In this document: positions 11,146-22,028 of the stretch, piece by piece
Layout: each line of letters begins with the position of its first letter
How positions within the stretch are numbered: position 1 is the first letter of the stretch
Source: Diphasiastrum complanatum
Lineage: Eukaryota > Streptophyta > Lycopodiopsida > Lycopodiales > Lycopodiaceae
NCBI GenBank assembly: GCA_029204225.1
Contig: CM055094.1
Span: 14,884,928 to 14,948,927 of the forward strand
Length of the DNA stretch: 64,000 bases
Direction of reading: 5' to 3'
Notes under the pieces: model-generated
The model's input: only the letters and a program-made list of their open reading frames with translations
Databases searched by the model: none
What the model was told of the DNA's origin: nothing
Translations under genes and position numbers: made by a program

Positions 11146-12760
11146 TCACCGAAGAATTCCGTTTGGACCTCTTTGGTACAACTGGCCGACAATCAGTTGA
11201 TAAGGTCTAGCTTTCAAGATCAATTTCCGCTGTTCCGCCTTTGGTAGTGATTTGTCTGATTGGCCCCGCATTAGATATTCAACAATGTCGGTAGCCCATT
11301 CTGGTACTGTATCCACGTAAAATAAGACAGCATCTACCAGCTCATCGTTAGGTGGGGTTGCAATCTCCTTTCCCTTGATTCGTGACACATGATCTGCCCT
11401 GTAGTGTTGTTTTCCCTTGCGAACTACTATCCGAAAATCAAATTCCAACAACAACAGGAGCCATCTGGTGATTCTCCCAGTGTTGCAAGTTTTATTAACG
11501 AGATATAGCAAGGGTTGATGGTCCGTATAAAAAGCAAAATGTGTGGCCATCAAATAGTGTCGAAACTTCTTAACCGCATAGATCATTGCTAGTGCTTCTC
11601 GCTCTGTGGTTGAATAATTCATGTCGGTATCACTGAGCTGTCGGCTTGCAAATCGGATTGGAAAATCCTTTTTGTGTTCACCTGGTTGGGTTAAGACTAC
11701 TCCAACATCATACTTCGATGCGTCCGTATGCACGTGGAACTCTATGGACCAATTGGGTGGTCGTAGGATTGGTGTTGAGACCAATGCATCCTTAATCTTC
11801 TGGAAAGCCTTTAGAGCTTCCTCATTCCAATGTGGATCTGTTGTGAGCTTGTAAATTGGTCTGGCTAACTCCGCAAAATCAAGAATGAAGATCCTATAAT
11901 AGTTAGCATGACCCATGAAAATGTAGACCTCGCGGATCGTCCCTGGTGGTGGTAGATCAACAATGATCCTGATCTTTGATAGATATGTGGCGATCCCGTG
12001 TCTTGACACTATATGGTCGAGTATCAAGCCATGTGTCACCCAGAATTGACATTTTTCTGGATTCAAGGAGATCTGGTATTCGTGGCATTTTTGTAGCACC
12101 TTCTCCAAATTGGATAAGTGTTCTGAATCTGGTCCATGCACGCACAGATCGTCCAAGAAAATTTCCAAAAATCTTTGCAAATAATCTTTGAATGCCGCCT
12201 GCATGACTCGCTGGAAAGTATTTGAGGCATTTGCAAAGTCCGAATGGCATCACTTTATAGGCATAAGTTCTTATTCCGTGGCGAATGTTGTCTTGTGCTG
12301 GTCCTGGGGGGCTATTTGCACCTGGTTGTAGCCGTTGAAGCCGTCCAGAAAACTGTAGGCTTCGTCGCCAGCTACTCTATCGAGGACACTTTTCATAAAT
12401 GGTAAAGGAAAATGGTCCTTCTTGGTGACTGCATTAAGCACCTTCAGATTCACATAGATACGCATTTTGCCATTCTTCTTGGGTACTGTAACTATCGGCG
12501 ATACCCATTCCGTGTGCTCTATTTCGTAAATGAAATCTACATTCATAAGTTTCTGCAACTCTTGCTTGATCAGTTCTGTATAATTCGGGTTGCAGCGGTA
12601 GTAACGGCTTACCTTGGGGACTGCTCCGTCCACCAAAGGTATGGTGTGTTGGACTACTGTTGGCGGAATGCCCTTTAGATCATTATAGCTCCAGGCAAAA
12701 CAGTCCTTATATTCCACCAACAAGGATCGTAGTCTCTTGAACTACGTGGGTGTTAACTGC
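11146..12760 (-). pseudogene. Reverse transcriptase and RNase H of Element 1 (frameshifted)
   Basis: Copies element RNA to DNA. The RT fingers and palm are at 12723-12271 ('CFAWSYNDLKGI', 'VSPIVTVPKKNGKMRI', 'YSFLDGFNGYNQV'). After a frameshift near 12260, the active-site box 'FLEIFLDDLCVHG' is at about 12160. RNase H follows at about 11740-11400 ('FHVHTDASKYDVGVVLTQPG', 'TEREALAMIYAVKKFRHYL', 'FYTDHQPLLYL'). The frame then runs to the RNase H/integrase linker, ending at 11146. Ty3/gypsy order and motifs are clear. It is non-functional because of the frameshift. Confidence 0.9.
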
Positions 12761-12855
12761 TCTCTCACATGCACTATCCTTTTTTCTTCTCCTGGTTCCG
12801 CAAGGTTCATCGGCTGTGTTCGCGCAAGTCCCTCAAAGACTTGTTCCGCTGGTGC

Positions 12856-14369
12856 CTAACTTTGATTAGGTTCTCGTTGGACTTGCGGCATCATGATTAC
12901 CACGTCGTCCAATGTATAATTCTTGAAAGTATTAGACATCTTATGAACTGGAGCTCGTCGAGATTCCTCTTTCAGCATATTGATCTTGGCCCGACTGGTC
13001 ATTTTTTTATTTTCTGTCACCTGTGTAGAAGATGATGTTGTATTTAAGTCCAACTTAATTGACTTCAAGGAATCCAACACCTTCTTCTTGCCCTTTTCTG
13101 TCATTTTGATGGGTTCATCCTCCTTGTCCTTCTTTGGGACTACTGTGACATTCGCCTCATGGTTGCGAATATCAATGTCTACTGTAGCTATTGCCTCTTC
13201 GGGTAGGTCACTCCATCGGATCACCTGGTCGTAGCGTTGCTTCAACTGATTCTTCTTATTCGCATGTGCCTTGGGTGGTTCGATCCTTGAGACTTTCGCC
13301 ATAGCAGACCTTTGTGGTGGTTGAGCTGGCACCTTCTTGGTTCCGTAACGATCTGGGTCCATGTGGCGTAGGACTTGTTCATCAGTCAGTTCAATCTTCT
13401 TATTATAAGTTAGAGCATATTGCCAAGGGACTAGATCATCGTCCACTGGGTTCTCAATCGGCTCCGTTGACAGCCATGCTACGTTTATCATATTCACTCC
13501 AAATGTGATTGGTGTGTCCATAGTGTAACATTTGGGTGAAGATGTACTCGGTTCTGGATCTGATTCATATTGACATGCTTGGCAGTCAATAGTTGCTAAT
13601 GCATCTGTCCATCTCATGACATCCGTCTCTGAATGATAGTGGCCTCCCTTGGCTGGCCTTGGGCAGTCAATCGTATGATCTATCATAGATGATCTGTCAT
13701 CAGCTTTGGGTGCAATAGGTTTTACCGCCCATGTGGTTGAATCTACCTTTACAACCTGTTCTCTGTTCTCAAAGGTGAGTTTCCCTGTACCCCAGTTGTG
13801 TACTACTTGCGCAGCCCTCAACCATGGTCTTCCCAGTAAAATACGGTATGCAGATGGAGATTCAGGTATATCCATGACCACAAAAGTAATCACATACTGC
13901 ATGCTTGCTATCTTTACGGGAATATCAACAACTACACCTTTTGGTTTCACACAGGATTGATCTGCTAGCTTGATGGCGAATCTGGCTGTTTCAATCCTTG
14001 TAATCCCCATTTTTTGTACAAAGTAGTGGAGATCAGATTGACACCCGATCCTCCATCTACCACCGCCGCCTCATCCTCGTATCTCTTGTGTTTGATTGGC
14101 AAAGTGATGTTGTGTTCCTCACTTTCCCATGCTGCTCTGATGTGGAGGACGTTACTTGTTTCATCATAGCCCGCACAATAGATGGGCTTAGACGCTACTG
14201 GCTCCTCATCCGCCTTGGCCCATTCAGCTAAAAGACTTTTCGCTTGTGGTACAATCTGTAGTAGTTTTTCGAGGGGTAAACTAACGTGGCTTGACAACAA
14301 GAGTATGAGTCTTTCAGTGTGTGGTTCCTCAGGTTCCACCATGTGAAAAGGTGGTTCATGTTGGTGCAA
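12856..14369 (-). pseudogene. Aspartic protease and protease-RT linker of Element 1
   Basis: A retroviral-type aspartic protease that would cut the Gag-Pol polyprotein. The 14369-13965 frame holds the active-site motif 'AAVVDGGSGVNLIS' (the D-x-G region, with Gly in place of the usual Thr/Ser). After a shift, the 14010-12856 frame (384 codons) starts with 'AIKLADQSCVKPKGVVVDIP' and the post-active-site motif 'YRILLGRPWLRAA'. A long Lys/Asp-rich linker of about 250 residues with no known domain leads to RT. The long open linker shows that parts of the element decayed slowly. Confidence 0.8.
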
Positions 14370-14730
14370 TCGATCATTCTGATCAGTGCGCAGTGGTGAG
14401 CCTGTTTGCGGATCCCGTTCGATGCCGACTGGAGGTTCTGTGGGATTGTTTCGTTCTTTCTCTTTTTTTCTCCTCCTGTGCTTTTTGTACTCAGTGTCTT
14501 ATTTTCTGGTACTGTCTTCTCTCTTTTCTCACATTTGGATATGGCGCTGAAGTTGAGGGTTGGTCGTCAGTGACCGATGGTGGTGATGAGGGAGCCACTT
14601 CCTTCCTCTTTTGTGCTCGCGTAACAACTAACACAAGAGCGTAGTCGTGTCAACCTTTCGTTGGCATCCCTGCTGGAACTGTTGATTGCTGTATGGCAAG
14701 GAGGTTAAGAGGTGCATTGGTTTCAGGTTT

Positions 14731-16218
14731 TTATGGACAATTTTTGAAACAGTGTCCATAACCGCAATCCCGGCAGGAGGTTGTATATTGTCCTTTGTAG
14801 GGACATTCTACAATTCTATGTCTCTCGCCGCACCCGTAGCAGCCGTAATTTCTTCCACCTTGACGTTGAGTTTGAGCTGCATAGGCCGAAACATATTCAT
14901 TTATGGCAGAATCCATAAATGGTTCATCTGGTCCGTACCACTGCTGCTGCTCAGGTTGAGGTGACATTTGCAATTCTTGTTCTGCTGCTGTCAGGTTTAC
15001 ATGGGCCACTTGTTGATTGGCTGGCCTTGGTGGAGCAGGTAAGGCCATGCGTTGTGGTTGATTGGGTGCGCCGTATCTTGGTGCCACGTTAGGTGCCCCT
15101 TGATAATAAGGATAAGAAGTCTGATCAGGACTTTTCTTCTGTTGGACAACCCTGGGGTTAAACGGGCAAAATGTCGTATCGTGCGATGTTGCATTGCACA
15201 GATGGCAGAATCTATGTGTCAGTCTCAGTCGGACTGGACCTCGTTCGCTGTATGGTTTTGCATGCATACTGAACACCATACATTTTTTCGTCGAGGATAC
15301 TGCAGCTGGGTTGGTTCCGGTTGATGTGGAGTTACTGCTACAGTTCCTTGTAAGGCCTTCAGTTTATGGTCAAACTGCGCCGTAAGTTGCTCCATCTGCT
15401 GTTTGTGTGATTTTGTCATTTGCTCCAACAACAGTTCTGTGGATAGAGCAAATGCGTTTGATGATGATGATGCAATCGGGGGAATAGGAGTATGGGTGGA
15501 AGGATATTCGGCATTAGATCCCTCATCCTCTTCCCTGATGGCATCTTCCATAGCTTCTTGCGAAGTAGCGTACTGCTCCCATCTTTTCAGCTCTCTTCTG
15601 ATGCCTCGTGGTAATCCAGCTAGGAACCACATGATCACCCCATGATCGGGAGTCAGGGCTACACTACACTCGGATCGTAGATGTTTGACCCGTTCAATAT
15701 AGTCCCGGACCCTTTCTCATTTTCCCATCTTGACTTTGCTTAGCAGGAGAAACAGGTCTTCCAGGAACTTTCTTGATTTAAAGCGCGTAATGAGAGCCGC
15801 TTTAACCGCTTCCCAGGTCGATTTCTCTTCCTCTGACAGGTTGAAAAACCAATCTTGAGCCACTGCAAGTAAGGACATAGGGAATGACATCAGCTTCTCT
15901 GCAAGTGTCCGTTCGCCGTAGATTTCACAAGCTTGCTCGTAGATCTGGAGGAATCGGATGAGATATGAGGATCCGTCGTATTTTGATATCTCCATCCGTG
16001 GTGCTCTCCAAACTACATGCAAGGGTGCGACAGGTACGGGTTGGCTCATTGGATCCATTGGTGCTGGTCCTGGTTCTGCCTCTTGTTGCACAGCTACTAA
16101 TCTGGGAAGGTGTGGTGCCTGATTTGCTATCCTTCATGCTTTCTTGATAACTTTTTACTCCTTGCACTAATTGACCTGCGATTTTAATAGTAGCTGGATC
16201 TGATGCAGATCTTTCCAT
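14731..16218 (-). pseudogene. gag of Element 1 with four CC(H)C zinc-knuckle-like motifs (frameshifted)
   Basis: Capsid and nucleocapsid protein. It runs through four frames: 16218-15925 (start), 16091-15717 (retrotransposon-gag core, 'LAVAQDWFFNLSEEEKSTW'), 15638-15225 ('WFLAGLPRGIRRELKRW', Gln-rich heptads) and 15279-14731. Metal-binding motifs in order are WCSVC near 15260 (second half degenerate), CHLCNATSHDTTFC near 15200, CYGCGERHRIVEC near 14840 and CRDCGYGHCFKNC near 14760. A Pro/Gln-rich stretch separates the second and third. Element 0 gag has matching features. Frameshifts mean no intact Gag is made. Confidence 0.85.
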
Positions 16219-17319
16219 TGATCTGGTCTGCGAGGGTTATCTTGTGCGAGGGTTGGCTGTGCGAGGGTTCTTTAGCTATTTTTGCAGGTAAAAAACTTGA
16301 TATCTTTTAGATCTCTGGGAAGTAACTCTCGCAAGCTTCACAGTAGCTGGATTTGGGTCAGATCTCACAATAGAATTCTTTGCGAGAGTTAACTCTTGCA
16401 AGAAGTCAGAAATTCACTGTCTGTGAGGGTTCAAAATCACTTTTTGTGCTTGAACTCACCAGATCTATATACTAAATCTCACAGGCTTCATCACTGATAT
16501 AATTTGACATTTTAAAACGATTGAGAGGGTTTGCGAGAGTTCTTACTGGAAGGATTTGCTGGATCTTCACTTTTTAATGATTTTTTAGCACTTAAATCCA
16601 ATTTTCTGCTCGCTGGAATCAAACTAACTCTCGCAAGCTCTTCTGTGTCCTGGTCTCACTGAGATGGAACTTCAAAATCCTCTGCGAGAGTTCTTGAGCA
16701 CTGGAATTGAAAACTTCACTGTCTGCGAGGGTTCACTGGTACTTTCTCGTCTTTTTTTCACTAGGAACTCTCGCACATGCACTTAATTATCAAACTAACT
16801 CTCGCAAGCTTCTCTATGTCCTGGTCTCACTGAGATGGAACTTCAAAGGGCTCTGCGAGAGTTCTTATGAAGATTTGAATTTTTTTGAATTTTTTTAAGG
16901 GTTTTTTTTGAATTTTTTTATGATTTTTCTCTGATTTGTACAATCTGCTTGGAACTAACTCTCGCAGGCTTCTATGCAGGTCTGGGACAGTACCCTGAAG
17001 CTGCTGCCAGTCATGCAAGGGTTAATTCCCACTGATTCTGGAGATATAAAAATCTGATGAGTTTTTTTGGCTCTTTTTCCCTCCAAAATGCAGATTGGTG
17101 TGTTTTTTTTGTGTTTTTTGGATGATTGGTTTGAGTTTCAAGCCCTTAAAGGTTGTTCAGGGCCTCCTCTACCCTCTCACACCTCCTCCACTAGCTGTGA
17201 TCAGTCCAAACACAAAAAAATACAGAAAATTAACTCTAAACTCCCAAAAATCTACCTAAACTACTCTAAAAAGCAAGAAAATAGCTAAAATGCAACTAAA
17301 CTAGTTAGTGGAAACCTAT
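16219..17319 (-). repeat. Leader of Element 1 with TGCGAGRGTTC motif cluster
   Basis: Non-coding stretch between primer site and gag. About 14 copies of TGCGAGAGTTC, TGCGAGGGTTC or GAACTCTCGCA occur from 16228 to 16960. A longer block, 'CAAACTAACTCTCGCAAGCT' plus 'ctgtgtcctggtctcactgagatgg', is repeated near 16621 and 16791. An AT-rich, T-run-rich part (16860-17290) follows, where Phe/Lys-rich ORFs are spurious. Confidence 0.75.
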
Positions 17320-17336
17320 CCCCGGCAACGACGCCA
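17320..17336 (-). other. Primer-binding site of Element 1 (tRNA-Asp type)
   Basis: On the minus strand TGGCGTCGTTGCCGGGG, one base from the end of the 5' LTR. It matches 16 of 17 positions of TGGCGCCGTTGCCGGGG, the complement of the plant tRNA-Asp 3' end, known from Athila/Tat-type elements. Confidence 0.85.
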
Positions 17337-17337
17337 C

Positions 17338-17561
17338 TGTGGGGTCGAAGATCTTACGTAGTATAACCCTTCCGCCTGTCAACAAAGGTTAGATCACTGG
17401 ATAGGTGCATAACTATGCATAGATGCTACTTTTAGTTAATTTCCTACTTTCTCCCTTAACTCTACTCACCACTATATTACTTCTTTTTAACTCTACTCCT
17501 CTACACTAACATTCATAATAGTTTTGGTTGAAGGGAAGGGATGGAGAAGAAGAGATTGAGA

Positions 17562-17657
<96 letters not shown>

Positions 17658-18237
17658 GTGAGTGAGTGAGAGTGGAGGTTAGCTCAATTGCTCTTTATGC
17701 TTGCTAATGGAAAAACATTCACTATGGCAAACAATAAAACATGGAAATAGAAAGCAATAGAAAACACAACTAAGAGCAATAGCAAGTAGTGAATAGCAAA
17801 TGAGGATGCTTCTCTTCCAAAAATGGTAGAGTTTTCTCCTTCTCATTAAGCATGAAAATAGTGTACAAATGGTGCCTTTTTATAAAATGGGGAAGGCCCT
17901 TGCCCCTCAATCTTATTGGCTAATATTGACAATGATCCTAACCATTCATCTTGGACCCAACTTGATCCAAGGGTCCACAGAAAGTACATTAGAAATCACA
18001 AGATTCATGTGAGTCCCAATTTGGACCCAACTCTAAAATGTGATCTCTAAGTTTAAAAATGACATTGGGCCTCTAGTTTTATTTTAATTACAAGGCCCAA
18101 GTCAAGTTTATTTTATTTACAACTTCAATTGCATGCTCATTGGGCCATGGGCTTATACATGCAGGATGTCATGCCCTCGCAACACATTTTATTAGAAGAT
18201 TTTATTTATTTACACTTTGTTGGGAATACCCCCAACA
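17338..18237 (-). repeat. 5' LTR of Element 1
   Basis: 900 bp, TG...CA on the minus strand (18237 to 17338), the partner of 4945-5812. It is longer than the other LTR mainly because of its (GA)n tract. The target duplication GACTG follows at 18238-18242. Confidence 0.92.
17566..17654. repeat. (AG)n microsatellite inside LTR
   Basis: About 88 bp of AG repeat, followed by GTGA units. It is the same LTR-internal tract as 5166-5225 but longer, so it expanded or contracted after insertion. Confidence 0.95.
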
Positions 18238-18440
18238 GACTGAAAGATCGCTGGTCTGTCTCCACATTTCTTCTTGAAGAAGATGATGGATCACATTTTT
18301 TGGAGATCATCATGACCAAGTGCTCGTAGACAAGATACTTTTCGTAGCCTATCCCCATTCCGATGGCTTCGAATGTGATGAATTTTGTTTTATGCCCAAC
18401 GGAATAGGTCTCAGATAAGGCCTAATTACTGGTGTAAACT
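18238..18440 (-). mobile_element. Ty1/copia gag fragment (target of Element 1, right half)
   Basis: On the minus strand the frame reads 'NVIHHLLQEEMWRQTSDLS' up to the TSD. It continues in the same frame at 4944 once one TSD copy is ignored. This is a copia Gag segment just upstream of the zinc knuckle. Similarity fades beyond about 18440. Confidence 0.6.
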
Positions 18441-18599
18441 TGTTTTTATTCTAGCTCTCGATCATCTGAAGATATTGTCCTTTGAAAATCTTCGGACTCT
18501 TTTCTTTGTGTCATGTAGTTTTAGTAAGTCAATGCTTATTAACGCATTAGAATATCCATTGTAAGATTTGTAGGCCCAAAAGGAGCTATTAGGCTTAAA

Positions 18600-18960
18600 C
18601 ACAAGTGGTTTGAAAAATACAGGATCGAAAAAATAATGGATCAAAAAATAAGGGATCAAAAAATTAGGGATCGAAAAATAATGGATCTAAAAATCAAGGG
18701 ATCGAAAAAAATCAAGAGATTGAAAAAAACCAATGGATAGAAAAATAAAGGGTCGGATGGAGGGTGGCGAATGCAATGAAAAATAAGGGGCGTCGGATGC
18801 AAATGAAAAATGAAAATGCGAAAAAAGAAAAAATATTGAATGTAAGATTTCAAAAATCCCAAATATTCAAAAATCGAAAATTAGGAAGTCCCGAAAAATC
18901 CAGAAATTAGGAAATCCTTGAAAAACTCAAAAATTAGGAAACCTTGAAATAGTATCACCA
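18600..18960. repeat. GGATCGAAAAA degenerate array
   Basis: Many variants of 'GGATCGAAAAA(T)AA', 'GGGATCAAAAAATAAG' and 'AAATTAGGAAATCC'. Its style resembles the A-rich leader of Element 0 (2400-3900) but it is not a copy of it. From 18960 to 20440 I see no gene or clear element, only AT-rich DNA. Confidence 0.6.
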
Positions 18961-20439
18961 AGGAGGAAACTGTGAACTTAATTTCCAACAAAATATGCCA
19001 TCACACTATGAGTATTGGATCTCCTACCACTGTCTCCCTTGGTGGTTGGGTCAATAACTTGTTGAATTTCATACATTAAACAACTGCATGTATCCCACAA
19101 CACTAGTGATGTATCATAAATTTCAACCAGAAGCGCCCACAATGTTGCCATCAGAAACAAGAATATTGGTATGATTCTAAACAGTTGGTTAAGATTTACT
19201 AGCTCTTCAAATTAGCTTCACATGCAAAAATGAAACCCAAAATAGGTGAAAACAAGGGCTATCACGTTCAGAAGACCATATCGAGTGAAATAAGTTTTAT
19301 CATACAAAGTAGTAGTCTTGGAACATATATTGATCAGTCTTATGGCACAAGGACCGTACGGAATTCCAAGAATAACTTAACATATTTATGAAGCTATCTT
19401 TCTCACTCACAAAGTACAAAACATGTATGGTTCAGGTATAGTATTAGGTGTCAGGGCAGATCTGTGCCATAATAACCCATCAGACTCTATGAAACCTCAT
19501 GCAGGTCTGAGTGCTATGATATGAAGCTTGGGCAAATCCATGTCATTCAAGCCTCAAGGAACCAAGCCCATTTACAAACCTAGCATACTAGCTGCTAACC
19601 TAGCTTGCTTACTTTAAAGTTCTACAACCTTGTCATTGCTTTGCTTTTCATTTTAAAGAGTAAGAGAGTTTAGTTATCATTCGTTATATTACTTCATGGA
19701 AAGTGACACGTTACAAAATCCTAAACTTCAATATGTTTCTCTTGTATCGAAAGTGTAACTACATGTCTCATATTCATATCTCATTTACAACACATTCTTT
19801 ATCAAAGCCGTAAAAAACGTCTCCATAGTAATGCATTAGTTTCTAACCACGACGCCATGCTAGTATGCATGGTGAGGACAGATCCTAAGAGCTACCCATA
19901 CTCCAATCAGTAGGTAGCACACCCATCTTATTTACTATTGATTCAATCTAGAAAAACCAAGTTAAAATGTGTACCTTCCATTTGAAACATCCTTTTAGAA
20001 CGAAGACTATTTAACTCGAATTTCATAGCAAGATAACAAACATAATTTTGTGGATTATTCATGGCACGTTTCACGTACTTATGTATTATGCTAATAAAAG
20101 CATCGTTCAAGCATTCTATTCCCTCATGAAAGACATAAATGCGGTGTCCAACAAATCATTGTAAGTTCTTATACAAAGAACATACTTCTTTTAAGTAATC
20201 TTTACAAGGCTGTATGTGTAGATCCTTCACAAAGTCATAAATTTTAAGCAAAAAACAATTTGTGAAAGGGCGGCCAACTTCCCCAATGGGAGTCCACCTA
20301 CATCCTCAAAATTGATATCATTTATAGAGTAAAACCATGATAAGTGACAATATATTTTGGTGATTTCTTTGACAATGTATTTTTATAGTTTGTGATAGTG
20401 CCTTCTTTTGTAGGATGCAAAAAAATGTATTTTGTATAT

Positions 20440-20790
20440 ATGATGACGAATCGATCAACTTTTTAGAGATGCATTTTGAAGACTACATGATTGTTGGTTG
20501 ATGATTATTATCTGAAATCGTGAATATTGAAAGGCGAATATCTTGAATATTGATCGTGATTATTGATCATGAATATTGATTGTGAATACTCATGAATACT
20601 CATGATTATGAATTTTTGTGAATATTGATCGTGAATACTCATGATTATTTTGAATGCTTGTGAATACTAATTGTTATTATTGTGAATACTCATGAATATT
20701 GATCACGATTATTGTGAATACTAGAATATCTGAATACTAATTGTGAATATTGATTGTGAATATTCTTTAATCCTTACCAACTTCAAAATT
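20440..20790. repeat. GTGAATATTGATC degenerate tandem repeat
   Basis: About 20 irregular copies of 'TGAATATTGATCGTGAATACTCATGAATA', mixing GATTATTGATC and GAATACTCATG units. The units are partly self-complementary. There is no coding potential. The flanking stretch 20790-21460 is AT-rich with no clear gene. Confidence 0.7.
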
Positions 20791-21459
20791 CCAAAATGAC
20801 ACATATTTCATGATCAAAATATTAAATGTAAGAAATTATCATGAAATGAAGATCACCTCTTTATTGGCAAAATCATTCTATACACAATTCTTAGTCTTTT
20901 TTAATATATGTAATTCTACAATTGCATAAAATGTTAAATACTTTTGTTGTAATGATTGTGAAAGTGTAAGCTCTTGCAATTCCCAATTTGCAGTCATGAA
21001 TTCCAATCTGGTTCAAGTTATGCATATTGGTCTGATCGCTCTCTAATATACTTCTACTACATAATGAAAAGCCACCAAACAACATTCGTTCCTTATAAAT
21101 GCATAAATACAATTCACTTAAGATAGATTCACACACATGCATTTGCAAAAAGTACATTTTAAGTATATGTTGCATCTCCAAGTGTCTTTGATGTTTTCTT
21201 AGATCCCTCTACAATTTTCTTTCTTTGCATAACATCATTGCATCTAATATGTAGGCAACTTGTTGCTTTGACCAAATAACAATTTTTTTTTTTTTTTGTG
21301 TTTTTCTACCTCTTATAATGACTAATAATCAGCCTAGCATTTACTACTACTCTCAAATTTTGTGTACCATATAGAACACTTGTCTGCGACAACTTTCTTT
21401 GATTATGTAAAATCTACAAAACTTATTAGTTTGTTTTAAGTTCAAAAGATTTCCAAGAA

Positions 21460-22028
21460 GTCCTAACTGGATGGATGACAACACATTGTGGCTAAGCTTC
21501 AATTACGACCTACGACCTAATTAGTTGCCCTAATTGGATAAGCCTAAGCGACATTTCTCATTAGTATAAATAGTTGATCATTAGAAGATATTCATATGAG
21601 ACAAAGTTTCTACTTTGAATATTGCTATCAGTGCTTGTTGCTTATCATCGAAAGTGCATCAAACAAAGTTATCAGTTACTCAGAGACAATTTAGAGTACG
21701 TGGCTTGATCCACTATTGTTTCATACTTGCATCATCTGATTTGTACATGCTACTTACTGAATCAACCATGCCTTCTTATTGTGTTTAGTATTATGTTAGA
21801 ATGTATGCAAACTTTTCTGAAGTTATTTTATATATGTTAATCTCTTATCGATTACTCTGAATAGTTGAATGTTCGATACTGCAATATTCTATATTTTTCA
21901 CTTATACTTTGTAACTGTTTGTCTATGAAATCACTTTAGTACTAATGATTTCAAAATTAGTTACTAAAAGAACAAATGTAGGTGTAGTAAAAAAGGAGAG
22001 TTGTATATATTATCAGAGCTTTATCTGG
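21460..22028 (+). repeat. Possible degraded 5' LTR of the copia element
   Basis: It lies directly before a tRNA-iMet primer site (22032) and contains a TATA-like 'AGTATAAATAG' at about 21562-21572. The left end is not defined and no partner LTR was identified with confidence, so this is a positional inference. Confidence 0.35.

Larger units (their letters stand above)
4945..18237 (-). mobile_element. Element 1: 13.3 kb Ty3/gypsy LTR retrotransposon with accessory ORF
   Basis: Complete in structure and transcribed from the minus strand. It has LTRs at 17338-18237 (5') and 4945-5812 (3'), both with TG...CA ends, and a 5-bp target duplication GACTG at 4940-4944 and 18238-18242. A primer site complementary to tRNA-Asp lies next to the 5' LTR. 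Order of parts: leader, gag, protease, RT, RNase H, integrase, spacer, accessory ORF, 3' LTR. Integrase follows RT/RNase H, which places it in Ty3/gypsy. The tRNA-Asp primer and an extra ORF after pol recall the Athila/Tat group, but that lineage is an inference. gag, pol and the accessory ORF all carry frameshifts, so this copy is inactive. By eye the LTRs differ at about 5% of sites. Confidence 0.93.
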
